Assembly: GCF_029589055.1 (NCBI RefSeq)
Contig: NZ_JARQZP010000007.1
Location: 186,001 to 250,000 of the forward strand
Source of the DNA: Vibrio hannami
Lineage (GTDB): Bacteria > Pseudomonadota > Gammaproteobacteria > Enterobacterales > Vibrionaceae
DNA: 64,000 nt
Direction: 5' to 3'
This document shows positions 38,038-46,769 of this stretch, piece by piece (the stretch's first letter is position 1; the number at the start of each line of letters is the position of its first letter). The notes beneath the pieces were generated by a model. The model was not told where the DNA came from. It ran no database searches and worked only from the letters and a program-made list of their open reading frames with translations. Position numbers and translations under genes: made by a program.

Positions 38038-38797
38038 TAACGATAGCATTAAGAAAACGCTGTTTGTTGTTATCGCAGTAAGTTTAGTGTGCTCAGTAGT
38101 AGTTTCTGCTGCTGCGGTATTCTTACGTGATAAACAACAGGCGAATGCGGTACTGGATAAACAGAAAAACATCGTTGCAGTTGCTGGCCTTGAAGGTAAA
38201 GAAGGTAGCATTCCTGAACTGTACGAGCAGTTTATCGAACCAAAATTGGTAGATTTTAAAACAGGTGAGTTCGTTGATGGTGATGCAGCTGCTTATGATC
38301 AGCGTGCTGCAGCGAAAGATCCAGCTCAGTCTATTAAGCTAAGTGCAGATCAAGACGCGGGTAAAATTCTACGTCGTGCAAATCAGGGTGTTGTTTACCT
38401 GGTGAAAGAAGGTAATGACGTATCGAAAGTTATCCTTCCTATGCACGGTAACGGTCTGTGGTCGATGATGTACGCATTTGTTGCTGTTGAAACCGACGGT
38501 AACACAGTTTCTGGTATCACTTACTACGAACAGGGTGAAACTCCTGGACTTGGTGGTGAAATCGAGAACCCGAACTGGCGTGGTCAGTTTGTTGGTAAGA
38601 AACTGTTCGACGAAAACTACAAGCCAGCACTTAAAATCGTAAAAGGTGGTGCTCAGCCAGGCGATATCCACGGTGTGGATGGCCTATCTGGCGCAACTCT
38701 GACTGCAAATGGTGTTCAGGGAACCTTCGATTTCTGGTTAGGTGAAGACGGCTTTGGTCCGTTCCTGACTAAAGTACGTGAAGGAGGGCTGCAATAA
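38027..38797 (+). CDS. nqrC: Na+-translocating NADH:quinone reductase subunit C
   Basis: A 256-aa subunit with one N-terminal membrane helix ([23 protein letters not shown], residues 11-33) and a periplasmic domain. The flavinylation motif SGATLTANG puts FMN on Thr224 (Thr225 in V. cholerae). FMN is attached by ApbE, coded downstream. It overlaps nqrB by 11 bp and nqrD by 1 bp (TAATG), so translation is coupled. Confidence 0.97.
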   Translation: MASNNDSIKKTLFVVIAVSLVCSVVVSAAAVFLRDKQQANAVLDKQKNIVAVAGLEGKEGSIPELYEQFIEPKLVDFKTGEFVDGDAAAYDQRAAAKDPAQSIKLSADQDAGKILRRANQGVVYLVKEGNDVSKVILPMHGNGLWSMMYAFVAVETDGNTVSGITYYEQGETPGLGGEIENPNWRGQFVGKKLFDENYKPALKIVKGGAQPGDIHGVDGLSGATLTANGVQGTFDFWLGEDGFGPFLTKVREGGLQ

Positions 38798-39432
38798 TGT
38801 CTGTTGATGCTAAAGAGATGAAAGGTCATCTAATTACACCAATTATGGACAACAACCCAATTGCCCTTCAGGTACTTGGTGTGTGTTCTGCACTGGCTGT
38901 AACAACAAAACTGGAAACTGCGTTCGTAATGACGCTTGCAGTTATCTTTGTATGTGCGTTTTCGAACTTCTTCGTATCGGTTATCCGTAACCACATTCCA
39001 AACAGTGTGCGTATCATCATTCAGATGGCAATCATCGCATCTCTGGTAATTGTGGTAGACCAGTTCCTAAAAGCGTTCCTGTACGATATCTCGAAGCAGC
39101 TATCTGTTTTCGTTGGTCTGATTATTACCAACTGTATCGTAATGGGTCGTGCTGAAGCTTATGCAATGAAGTCTGAGCCACTTCCATCACTGGTTGATGG
39201 TATTGGTAACGGTCTTGGTTATGGTTTCGTACTTATCACTGTTGGCTTCTTCCGTGAACTGTTTGGTTCAGGCAAGCTATTTGGTATGGAGGTTCTTCCT
39301 CTTGTATCTGACGGTGGTTGGTATCAGCCTAACGGTATGATGCTACTGGCACCATCTGCGTTCTTCCTGATTGGTTTCATGATTTGGATTATCCGAATTC
39401 TAAGACCTGAACAGATTGAAGCGAAGGAGTAA
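38797..39432 (+). CDS. nqrD: Na+-translocating NADH:quinone reductase subunit D
   Basis: A 211-aa integral membrane subunit with six hydrophobic segments, homologous to NqrE and to Rnf[27 protein letters not shown] includes a conserved cysteine, and [17 protein letters not shown] contains the second; the cysteines of NqrD and NqrE hold an iron centre between the subunits. This places it in the electron path across the membrane. It lies 6 bp upstream of nqrE. Confidence 0.96.
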   Translation: MSVDAKEMKGHLITPIMDNNPIALQVLGVCSALAVTTKLETAFVMTLAVIFVCAFSNFFVSVIRNHIPNSVRIIIQMAIIASLVIVVDQFLKAFLYDISKQLSVFVGLIITNCIVMGRAEAYAMKSEPLPSLVDGIGNGLGYGFVLITVGFFRELFGSGKLFGMEVLPLVSDGGWYQPNGMMLLAPSAFFLIGFMIWIIRILRPEQIEAKE

Positions 39433-39438
39433 GCCGAA

Positions 39439-40035
39439 ATGGAACATTATATTAGTTTGCTTGTTCGTTCGATCTTTATCGAGAACTTAGCACTATCATT
39501 CTTCTTAGGTATGTGTACGTTTCTTGCGGTATCTAAGAAAGTTAAAACCTCTTTCGGTCTTGGTGTCGCGGTAATCGTAGTACTGACAATTGCAGTACCT
39601 GTGAACAACGTGCTTTACAACCTGATCCTGAAAGATGGTGCTCTGGTAACTGGTATTGACTTAAGTTTTCTTAACTTCATTACCTTTATCGGTGTAATCG
39701 CTGCATTGGTACAGATTCTTGAAATGGTACTCGACCGTTTCTTCCCACCTCTGTATAACGCACTGGGTATCTTCCTGCCGCTAATCACAGTTAACTGTGC
39801 GATTTTCGGTGGTGTATCCTTCATGGTGCAGCGTGACTACAACTTCGCAGAATCAGTAGTATACGGTTTTGGTTCTGGTGTTGGCTGGATGCTTGCAATC
39901 GTTGCTCTTGCAGGTCTGCGTGAGAAGATGAAGTACTCTGATGTACCTCCTGGCCTTCGTGGTCTGGGTATCACCTTCATCACGGTAGGTCTTATGGCGT
40001 TAGGCTTTATGTCTTTCTCTGGTGTTCAACTGTAA
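39439..40035 (+). CDS. nqrE: Na+-translocating NADH:quinone reductase subunit E
   Basis: A 198-aa membrane subunit, the inverted-topology partner of NqrD. Conserved cysteines lie in [16 protein letters not shown] (Cys26) and [17 protein letters not shown] (about Cys120). Together with those of NqrD they ligate the intramembrane iron centre. Six hydrophobic segments are visible. It follows nqrD closely and precedes nqrF by 35 bp. Confidence 0.96.
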   Translation: MEHYISLLVRSIFIENLALSFFLGMCTFLAVSKKVKTSFGLGVAVIVVLTIAVPVNNVLYNLILKDGALVTGIDLSFLNFITFIGVIAALVQILEMVLDRFFPPLYNALGIFLPLITVNCAIFGGVSFMVQRDYNFAESVVYGFGSGVGWMLAIVALAGLREKMKYSDVPPGLRGLGITFITVGLMALGFMSFSGVQL

Positions 40036-40070
40036 GTCGGGTAAACGACACAATAAATAAGGAATAGTAA

Positions 40071-41297
40071 ATGCAAAGCATTATTCTTGGTGTAGTGATG
40101 TTTACCGTGATTGTACTGGCGTTGGTTTTGATCATTCTTATGGCAAAATCCAAGCTGGTTCCATCAGGTGACGTTACAATTACCGTAAATGGCGATCCAG
40201 AGAAGAGCTTCGTAACTTCTCCTGGTGATAAGCTTCTAGGCGCTATGGCTGGTAGTGGTATCTTCGTATCCTCTGCTTGTGGTGGTGGTGGCTCATGTGG
40301 TCAGTGCCGCGTGAAAGTAAAATCTGGTGGTGGTGATATTCTGCCAACAGAGCTTGACCACATCACTAAAGGTGAAGCGCGTGAGGGCGAACGTCTTGCG
40401 TGTCAGGTTGCAGTAAAAACTGACATGGATATCGAGCTACCTGAAGAGATCTTCGGTGTTAAGAAGTGGGAATGTGAAGTTCTTTCTAACGACAACGAAG
40501 CAACCTTCATCAAAGAACTGGTTCTTAAGATCCCTGAGGGTGAAGAAGTACCGTTCCGTGCTGGTGGTTACATTCAGATCGAAGCTGAACCTCATCACAT
40601 CAAATACTCTGATTTCGATGTACCGGATGAGTACCGTGAAGACTGGGATAAGTTCGACCTGTTCCGTTACGAATCTATCGTGAAAGAGCATTCAATCCGC
40701 GCTTACTCTATGGCTTCATACCCCGAAGAGAAAGGCCTGATTAAACTGAACGTTCGTATCGCAACTCCGCCGCCTAATAAGCCGGATGCGCCTCCGGGCA
40801 TCATGTCTTCTTACATCTGGTCACTTAAGCCTGGCGATAAGTGTACGATCTCTGGTCCATTTGGTGAGTTCTTCGCGAAAGAGACTGACAACGAGATGGT
40901 ATTCATCGGTGGTGGTGCGGGTATGGCTCCTATGCGTTCTCATATCTTCGACCAGCTACTTCGTCTGAAGTCTAAGCGTAAGATGTCTTACTGGTACGGT
41001 GCACGTTCTAAGCGTGAAATGTTCTATATTGAAGATTTTGATAACTTACAAGCTGAAAACGATAACTTCGTTTGGCACTGTGCGCTTTCTGATCCGCTTC
41101 CAGAAGATAACTGGGATGGCTACACAGGTTTCATCCACAACGTTATCTACGAGAACTATCTGAAAGATCACGAAGCACCAGAAGATTGTGAGTACTACAT
41201 GTGTGGTCCACCAATGATGAACGCAGCTGTTATCGGCATGCTGAAAGACCTTGGTGTAGAGGATGAAAACATCCTGCTTGATGACTTCGGTGGTTAA
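40071..41297 (+). CDS. nqrF: Na+-translocating NADH:quinone reductase subunit F
   Basis: A 408-aa subunit: one N-terminal membrane helix (residues 4-24), a 2Fe-2S ferredoxin domain with Cys70, Cys76, Cys79 and Cys111, and a ferredoxin-reductase-like domain with the FAD motif RAYSMASYP and NADH-binding [12 protein letters not shown]. It accepts electrons from NADH and passes them through FAD and the iron-sulfur centre. All four cysteines are at the same positions as in V. cholerae. It is the last nqr gene and ends in a strong terminator. Confidence 0.97.
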   Translation: MQSIILGVVMFTVIVLALVLIILMAKSKLVPSGDVTITVNGDPEKSFVTSPGDKLLGAMAGSGIFVSSACGGGGSCGQCRVKVKSGGGDILPTELDHITKGEAREGERLACQVAVKTDMDIELPEEIFGVKKWECEVLSNDNEATFIKELVLKIPEGEEVPFRAGGYIQIEAEPHHIKYSDFDVPDEYREDWDKFDLFRYESIVKEHSIRAYSMASYPEEKGLIKLNVRIATPPPNKPDAPPGIMSSYIWSLKPGDKCTISGPFGEFFAKETDNEMVFIGGGAGMAPMRSHIFDQLLRLKSKRKMSYWYGARSKREMFYIEDFDNLQAENDNFVWHCALSDPLPEDNWDGYTGFIHNVIYENYLKDHEAPEDCEYYMCGPPMMNAAVIGMLKDLGVEDENILLDDFGG

Positions 41298-41335
41298 GAA
41301 TTAAGTAACGTAATATTCGTTACAATTAAAATGAG

Positions 41336-41373
41336 AATGGCTGATTCTGAAAGGGATCAGCCATTTGTTTTTT
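41336..41373 (+). terminator. Rho-independent terminator of the nqr operon
   Basis: Stem AATGGCTGAT (41336-41345) / ATCAGCCATT (41356-41365), followed by TGTTTTTT. It lies 38 bp past the nqrF stop and separates the operon from apbE. Confidence 0.92.
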
Positions 41374-41405
41374 ATGGTGTTTAGTAGGAGAATAGCACCC
41401 TAGAA

Positions 41406-41550
41406 CAACACCTAGATACTCGTTCCCACGCTCTGCGTAGGAATGCCTATCTTATTTAAAGGTGTCGTGTTGGAGTTCGTTCCGGCATTACCGGGAATAC
41501 CCGATTCCACGAACCGCTGAAGTGACTTATTCGAGGTCAACACCTAGATA
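41406..41550. repeat. Composite repeat block between nqrF and apbE
   Basis: The 13-mer CAACACCTAGATA occurs at 41406-41418 and again at 41538-41550. Between them are a half copy of the CTCGTTCCCACG arm (41419-41450, compare 25829) and a rearranged copy of the long-arm repeat, GTTCGT (41475-41480) to ACGAAC (41509-41514), in reversed arm order. It looks like nested or rearranged repeat insertions. Confidence 0.65.
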
Positions 41551-41577
41551 GTTGCGTATAAAAACTCAGGAGCCCCC

Positions 41578-42588
41578 GTGAAACAAATTAAAGTCTGGTT
41601 TGTAGCATTAGTAACACTGCTATTTATCACTGCATGCAGCGAACCAAGAGAACAAATTCATCTTACCGGCCCAACTATGGGTACGACTTACAATGTTAAG
41701 TACTTCAACGCTAACAATTCTCGCTCTCCGGCTGATATGCAGAAGACAATTGATGAGTTGTTAGAGCAGGTGAACGATCAGATGTCGACTTATCGTAAAA
41801 CCTCCGAGTTAAGTCTGTTTAACCAGTACAAAGGCTCTGAGCCATTTACTGTGTCTAAAGAGACAGCACTGGTAACGAAGGAAGCGGTAAGGCTAAATAA
41901 GTTAACTCGTGGTGCACTGGACGTTACTGTTGGGCCGCTGGTTAATCTTTGGGGCTTTGGACCTGAAGCTCGCCCTGAAGTGGTTCCAACGGATGAGGAG
42001 CTTGCTACACGCCGTGCAATTGTTGGTATCGAAAATCTGACCGTGACCGATACGACTCTGGCTAAATCGATCCCTGATCTTTATGTAGATTTATCTACCA
42101 TAGCCAAAGGCTGGGGCGTTGATGTTGTTGCTGATTTCCTGGAAGCGCAGGGCGTCGTTGACTACATGGTTGAAATTGGCGGAGAGATCCGTATGAAGGG
42201 TGTTAACCGCGAAAAGGTTGGTTGGCGTATCGCTATTGAAAAACCGGACGTAAACGAGCGTGCGATTCAGGAAATTATCGAGCCGGGCGATATGGCGGTT
42301 GCTACCTCAGGTGATTACCGTAACTACTTTGAGCGTGACGGTATCCGCTACTCCCATATTATTGAACCAAAAACAGGTAAGCCAATTAGCCATAAAGTGG
42401 TTTCGGTAACGGCGCTTGATCCCTCTTGTATGACAGCAGATGGTTTGGCTACTGGTTTAATGGTTCTGGGTGAAAAAGTGGGACTTGAAGTCGCAAACGC
42501 GAACAATATTCCGGTGTTTATGGTGGTGAAAACCGAAGATGGCTATAAAGAAGTCTATTCAGAGGCATTTTCTAAATACCTAAAATAA
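41578..42588 (+). CDS. apbE: FAD:protein FMN transferase ApbE
   Basis: A 336-aa lipoprotein starting at GTG, with AGGAG at 41568-41572. The lipobox is ITAC with Cys20. ApbE family motifs include LTGPTMGTTYNVKY, LDVTVGPLVNLWGFG, DLSTIAKGWGVD, EIGGEIRMKG and RYSHIIEPKTGKPI. It uses FAD to attach FMN to the threonines of NqrB and NqrC in the periplasm, so it matures the complex coded just upstream. The terminator after nqrF means it probably has its own promoter or relies on read-through. Confidence 0.95.
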   Translation: MKQIKVWFVALVTLLFITACSEPREQIHLTGPTMGTTYNVKYFNANNSRSPADMQKTIDELLEQVNDQMSTYRKTSELSLFNQYKGSEPFTVSKETALVTKEAVRLNKLTRGALDVTVGPLVNLWGFGPEARPEVVPTDEELATRRAIVGIENLTVTDTTLAKSIPDLYVDLSTIAKGWGVDVVADFLEAQGVVDYMVEIGGEIRMKGVNREKVGWRIAIEKPDVNERAIQEIIEPGDMAVATSGDYRNYFERDGIRYSHIIEPKTGKPISHKVVSVTALDPSCMTADGLATGLMVLGEKVGLEVANANNIPVFMVVKTEDGYKEVYSEAFSKYLK

Positions 42589-42593
42589 GTAAA

Positions 42594-42622
42594 AAGCCAG
42601 CCACTTTACGAGTGGCTGGCTT
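42594..42622. terminator. Bidirectional terminator after apbE
   Basis: Perfect 12-bp stem AAGCCAGCCACT (42594-42605) / AGTGGCTGGCTT (42611-42622). The U-run is better on the minus strand, where it would end the 52-aa gene. Confidence 0.85.
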
Positions 42623-42644
42623 GAATCATACGGGATCTCCAAGC

Positions 42645-42803
42645 TTATTCGGTTCGGTTTCTTGTAAAGTACAATCCGGCTGTTAGCGCACTGGCAATAG
42701 CAACGCATACCCAGGTACCATAAAAGCTGATGTCGTTACTATAACCAACAAGGAGTGTGGTTAACCAGAAGCCTACGGTAAGCGATGTAATGTGTTTTCT
42801 CAT
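42645..42803 (-). CDS. Small membrane protein, 52 aa, unknown
   Basis: A 52-aa ORF starting MRKHITSLTVGFWLTTLLVGY and ending AGLYFTRNRTE. Two hydrophobic stretches (about residues 8-21 and 28-45) suggest two short membrane segments with both ends cytoplasmic. I do not recognise the family. It lies 30 bp downstream of the diguanylate cyclase gene on the same strand and ends at a terminator, so co-transcription is plausible. It has no cysteine pair, so it is not NqrM. Confidence 0.55.
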   Translation of the reverse strand: MRKHITSLTVGFWLTTLLVGYSNDISFYGTWVCVAIASALTAGLYFTRNRTE

Positions 42804-42833
42804 TTATTAATCCATTATTAGTTTTATCAAATT

Positions 42834-44051
42834 CTAGGTGGCTATGACCCGGTTTCTACCCGAATTTTTAGCGTCGTATAGCCTGTCATCAGCAATACTG
42901 ATCATAGTGTCGATATTACGTTTAGCCTTAGTACAGCCAATACTTATAGTAAGAGAGATCTCTTTACCGTCGTATGGAATTGGTGTTTTTTCTATCCGAG
43001 CCCGCATGTTTTCGAGGCGGGAGACAAAATCATCATAGTCACCGTAGTTAACAATACAAAACTCTTCGCCACCAGTTCTCGCAGCTAGGTCATTAGCAAA
43101 GTAAACAGATATTATCTTGCTCACCATGATCAGCGCCTGATCTCCACCGTCATGGCCGTAGTTATCATTTACCTTTTTGAAGAAGTCTATGTCCATCACA
43201 GCAACGTTACATTGCTCTTGATTGGTATCGGCGTTGTTAAACAGGTATCTGCGGTTCCAAAGTCCGGTTAAAGCATCTTCGTTTGCCATACGGAACATAT
43301 CATCGTTGATATCTTTCATATCCAGGATATTCTGAACTCGACAGTAAAACTCTTCCTGATTAAAGGGTTTCTTAAGGTAGTCATTTGCCCCTGCTTTCAG
43401 AAAGCGCGCTGTGAGTGACTCGTTGTCTGTGGCTGAAAGTCCAAGAATGGCTATCTGATTTCTATCGAACTGAGATCTAATTTCAGCAGTCATAGTCACA
43501 CCATCTTTTTTGGGCATATGATGATCCGTGATGATAAGTGTTACATCTGGATTTTGATTGAGCACGGTTAATGCCTCTTCTCCATCTTCGGCTTCAACAC
43601 ACTCTAAATAGTGGTGTTGAAGCAAATCAGTCAGATGCTTCCTAACGGTTTGGGAATCATCAACCACCAATACCTTGTGGTGGTTATTTCTCGCTAGTCG
43701 TTTTAAAAGAGGAGGCAGGTAAGAAATCGAAGTCAGGCTATCTTTTGTCATATAGTCGATAGCGCCTTTGGCGATAATATCTTTCCTAGTCTGTTCGTTG
43801 AAATGAGCCGTGAGAACGATAACTTTCAAACCATATGTAAAAGCGAGATCGATAACCTCACCATTTTCAGCGTCAGGAAGGCAGTAGTCTAAGAGTGCGC
43901 AAAGAAAATTGCTTTGTTGGCTGAGAATATCTTGAGCTTGAGAGTAGTTTTCGGCTAATACAACATCAAAACCAAGTAGAGAAAGTTGGTTAACGAGATA
44001 TTTGCTGTATAGTTGACTATCTTCAACGATCAGTACTTTGTTAATACTCAT
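42834..44051 (-). CDS. Response regulator with two receiver domains and a GGDEF domain
   Basis: A 405-aa protein. Receiver 1 covers residues 5-118 (VLIVEDSQ; phospho-acceptor Asp55 in LLDYCLPD), receiver 2 residues 126-240 (VLVVDDSQ; Asp176 in IITDHHMPKKDG), and a diguanylate cyclase domain residues 250-405 with GGEEF at 327-331, so it should make cyclic di-GMP. The inhibitory RxxD site, expected at 318-321, reads FAND and is probably lost. No histidine kinase is adjacent. It resembles PleD- or VieB-like receiver proteins in layout, but the partner is unknown. Confidence 0.88.
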   Translation of the reverse strand: MSINKVLIVEDSQLYSKYLVNQLSLLGFDVVLAENYSQAQDILSQQSNFLCALLDYCLPDAENGEVIDLAFTYGLKVIVLTAHFNEQTRKDIIAKGAIDYMTKDSLTSISYLPPLLKRLARNNHHKVLVVDDSQTVRKHLTDLLQHHYLECVEAEDGEEALTVLNQNPDVTLIITDHHMPKKDGVTMTAEIRSQFDRNQIAILGLSATDNESLTARFLKAGANDYLKKPFNQEEFYCRVQNILDMKDINDDMFRMANEDALTGLWNRRYLFNNADTNQEQCNVAVMDIDFFKKVNDNYGHDGGDQALIMVSKIISVYFANDLAARTGGEEFCIVNYGDYDDFVSRLENMRARIEKTPIPYDGKEISLTISIGCTKAKRNIDTMISIADDRLYDAKNSGRNRVIAT

Positions 44052-44169
44052 ACGTGTACGGAGCTCTCCCTTCCTTAACAGTTGAATACCATGTGTAAAT
44101 TTAGAGTAAGTGATTTGTTGTGATTTATAAAGAATATATATTTATATTTACTGTAAAATCTTCTGAGCT

Positions 44170-45246
44170 ATGTACGACACTCCTCAACATCTGCGAAAAA
44201 TAATCCACGTTGATATGGACTGCTTCTATGCGGCCGTTGAGATGCGTGATAATCCAAAATACCGGGGAATTCCTCTGGCGGTTGGAGGAAGTGAAAGGCA
44301 GCGAGGTGTTATCAGCACCTGCAATTATGAAGCTCGCAAATATGGTGTTCGTTCAGCTATGCCAACAGCGAGAGCAATCCAGTTGTGTCCAGACTTAACT
44401 GTTATACCTGGGCGTATGGATGTATACAAATCCGTATCTAGGCAGATTAGGGAAATCTTTGAACGTTATACCCAGATTATTGAACCGCTTTCATTGGACG
44501 AAGCCTTTCTCGATGTGTCGGAATGCAAACAATACCATGGCTCTGCCACTTTAATTGCTGAAGCTATACGCAGAGATATCTGGAATGAACTGCAGTTAAC
44601 GGCTTCAGCCGGGGTGGCTCCGCTGAAGTTTCTTGCCAAGATCGCATCTGATATGAATAAGCCGAATGGGCAATTCGTCATTCCTCCAGAGGACGTTCAA
44701 AAAGTCATTGATAAGCTCCCTTTAGAAAAAATCCCTGGGGTGGGGAAGGTGAGTCTGGAGCGGCTTCATCAAGCCGGTTTTTATATTGGTGAAGATATTA
44801 AAAACAGTGATTATCGAGAACTGCTTCTGAAGTTTGGCAGAATGGGTGAGTCACTGTGGAAAAAGAGTAATGGCATCGATAACCGAGAGGTTGTGACCGA
44901 ACGAGAAAGAAAATCTGTTGGTGTTGAGAGAACCTTCTCCACCAATATTTCAACATATGAAGAGTGTTGGGAAGTTATCGAAAATAAGTTGTTTCCAGAG
45001 CTTGATAAACGACTAACGAAAGCTGACCCTAACAGGGCGATTATAAAACAGGGAATTAAAGTTAAGTTCGCTGATTTTCAGCTGACCACCATAGAGCATA
45101 TTCATAACGAACTTGACCTGGAATATTTTAAAGAGCTACTTACCGATATTCTTAAGCGGCAAAAGGGAAGGGAAATCAGGTTGTTGGGTTTAAACGTTAT
45201 GCTAAAGCCAGAAGAACAGACAAAACAGCTTAGTTTTGACCTGTAA
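44170..45246 (+). CDS. dinB: DNA polymerase IV
   Basis: A 358-aa Y-family translesion polymerase. It has the catalytic acidic motifs HVDMDCFYAAVEM (Asp15 and Asp17) and PLSLDEAFLDVS, plus the little-finger domain at the C-terminus (SVGVERTFSTNI, IKVKFADFQLTT). The steric-gate position is Tyr20, where E. coli has Phe13. The C-terminus ends in KQLSFDL, a QLxLF-like beta-clamp binding sequence. No LexA box is clear upstream. In V. cholerae dinB follows apbE-nqrM; here other genes intervene. Confidence 0.95.
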   Translation: MYDTPQHLRKIIHVDMDCFYAAVEMRDNPKYRGIPLAVGGSERQRGVISTCNYEARKYGVRSAMPTARAIQLCPDLTVIPGRMDVYKSVSRQIREIFERYTQIIEPLSLDEAFLDVSECKQYHGSATLIAEAIRRDIWNELQLTASAGVAPLKFLAKIASDMNKPNGQFVIPPEDVQKVIDKLPLEKIPGVGKVSLERLHQAGFYIGEDIKNSDYRELLLKFGRMGESLWKKSNGIDNREVVTERERKSVGVERTFSTNISTYEECWEVIENKLFPELDKRLTKADPNRAIIKQGIKVKFADFQLTTIEHIHNELDLEYFKELLTDILKRQKGREIRLLGLNVMLKPEEQTKQLSFDL

Positions 45247-45332
45247 GCTAACGAAACATTTACAAAAATTATAGGTCTACTCTGATAGAGTAATACGATT
45301 AAGGTCGTATCAGGATGATTGTTGAGGTATTC

Positions 45333-46079
45333 ATGAAAAAGCTTCTATTAGGCTTTGCGTTACTATTTTGCTCTACAGCTTTCGCACAAAGTCAGTGCAA
45401 GGTTGATATTCAGAACGAGGTTCACCTGGATGGTAAGCAGGTAGAAATCTATCAGGATGATGTGCCTAAAGTACTTATCGACCAGGATAACCAACTGTTT
45501 ATCAATGGCCAAAAAATGGAACTGTCAGCCACACAGCAGGCGGCGCTTGATAGTTATCGCTCGAATCTAAATGAGTATCTTCCAAAAGCAAAAGAGATCG
45601 CTCGTGATGGGTTAGCCCTGATGAATGACGTTTTGGATGACATTGCGGTAAGCTTCAATAACTCAGAGGCGTTTAATAACGTGAAAAAAGTGTTGGAAGA
45701 GTTTTTGACTAAGCTGGAAAAACGGTACTACAAAGAAGATGGTTTTGTCATGCAGAAAGCGGCGTTCAGTGATGCTTTCAATAACTGGAAGCAGGACTTT
45801 GCCGATGCCAGAGAGACATTTAATTCAGAGTTTTTCTCAAGCGCATTTGATGCTCTTTCTCAGAAGATGAAGCAGGAAGGTGGTATTAATCTCACCGAAC
45901 TGAAAGAAGAATTGATGTCTCTGAAACAGAATCTGGATGGTAAGCTGCAAGCGGATTCGGCAGAGCTCCAGCAAGACGCGCAGCAATATTGTGAAGACGT
46001 TGAAAAGGTAGCAGAAGAAGAGAAAATGCTACACGAGAAGATTCCTGAGCTGAAAGATTATCAGGTGTTTTTGATTTAA
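45333..46079 (+). CDS. yggN: YggN-like protein (DUF2884)
   Basis: A 248-aa protein with a signal peptide ending SSTAFAQ-like CSTAFA (about residue 17), so it is likely periplasmic. The mature part matches the DUF2884/YggN layout: CKVDIQNEVHLDGKQVEIYQDD at the start, IDQDNQLFINGQKMELSATQQAALDSYR, then a long helical and probably coiled-coil C-terminus. Function is unknown. The frame opens at 45315, but TGAGGT at about 45323 points to the ATG at 45333. Confidence 0.85.
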   Translation: MKKLLLGFALLFCSTAFAQSQCKVDIQNEVHLDGKQVEIYQDDVPKVLIDQDNQLFINGQKMELSATQQAALDSYRSNLNEYLPKAKEIARDGLALMNDVLDDIAVSFNNSEAFNNVKKVLEEFLTKLEKRYYKEDGFVMQKAAFSDAFNNWKQDFADARETFNSEFFSSAFDALSQKMKQEGGINLTELKEELMSLKQNLDGKLQADSAELQQDAQQYCEDVEKVAEEEKMLHEKIPELKDYQVFLI

Positions 46080-46086
46080 AGTTTCT

Positions 46087-46201
46087 GAGCTTCTTACTGG
46101 AAATACTCGATTACACGAACCGCCATTGCTAAATAGGTATTTGTGAATACGCCATCAACATGAGCATGTTCGTTCCATCGAGTACATCCAGTAAACAGCT
46201 T
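46087..46201. repeat. Long-arm palindromic repeat, copy 2
   Basis: Core arms TTACTGGAAATACTCGAT...ACGAACCG (from 46094) and CATGTTCGT...ATCGAGTACATCCAGTAA (to 46194) pair well, and an outer AGCT pair extends the stem. It lies between convergent yggN and the DUF4250 gene. The outer stem differs from copies 1 and 4 but still pairs. Confidence 0.8.
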
Positions 46202-46235
46202 TAAATCAAGGGATTATTTGCCATTTAGCTTGAGC

Positions 46236-46427
46236 CTATCGAAACTGGCCTGTTTCAGGTAAATACTCAAAGCCGGCAGTCGCGAGTCTGGCTTCCAGAG
46301 CTTCCCGGTCAATATCGAAGTATTTAACCAGTTCATCCAGCTTGCCACTAAAGTCATCACGCAACTTCATGTTGACGATACTCATCAGCATCACCGGCTC
46401 CATTGTTTCGAAGTTCGCAAGATTCAC
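46236..46427 (-). CDS. DUF4250 domain small protein
   Basis: A 63-aa protein: NLANFETMEPVMLMSIVNMKLRD, then DREALEARLATAGFEYLPETGQFR. This matches the DUF4250 family. Function is unknown. It begins directly after the yaeP stop codon with no gap, so the two small proteins are co-translated. It is convergent with yggN, with the palindromic repeat in between. Confidence 0.85.
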   Translation of the reverse strand: MNLANFETMEPVMLMSIVNMKLRDDFSGKLDELVKYFDIDREALEARLATAGFEYLPETGQFR

Positions 46428-46634
46428 TTACTTATCCTCAAAGTCAGAAATAAGCAGGTTAGCTGCGGCGAAGGCTGCTTTTTCTCGAACATCCTTAGGA
46501 AGGTTGGTGTCAGAAGCAATATCGTTCAGAGCCTTTAGTGCGCAGGTTATAGCCTGAGGTACATAACCCTGGTCACCACTACCAATCAGAGAGTAAAGTT
46601 CGCGAATCATGTCGCAACAATCATAAACTTTCAT
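46428..46634 (-). CDS. yaeP: YaeP family protein
   Basis: A 68-aa protein close to E. coli Yae[53 protein letters not shown]. Function is unknown. In E. coli yaeP is next to the Rho-inhibitor gene rof; no rof-like gene is seen here. It is paired with the DUF4250 gene at zero spacing, on the minus strand. Confidence 0.88.
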   Translation of the reverse strand: MKVYDCCDMIRELYSLIGSGDQGYVPQAITCALKALNDIASDTNLPKDVREKAAFAAANLLISDFEDK

Positions 46635-46725
46635 TTTCTAAATCCAATACTAAATGAGAACTTGTCTCAATATACATTGTGAATGAGACAAAGACAAAAT
46701 ATGAGTTTGTTCTGGCGCAATAAAA

Positions 46726-46750
46726 GGAGAGAAGTGGTTATCTTCTCTCC
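46726..46750 (-). terminator. Terminator of the yebE-like gene
   Basis: Stem GGAGAGAAG (46726-46734) / CTTCTCTCC (46742-46750) with a 7-nt loop and a short U-run on the minus strand. It lies 20 bp past the stop. Confidence 0.8.
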
Positions 46751-46769
46751 GATATACATTGGTGCATCG

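Noticed and set aside
44100..44169. LexA box before dinB
   Set aside because: CTGTAAAATCTTCTGA lacks the second half (ACAG), so I do not count it as a LexA site.
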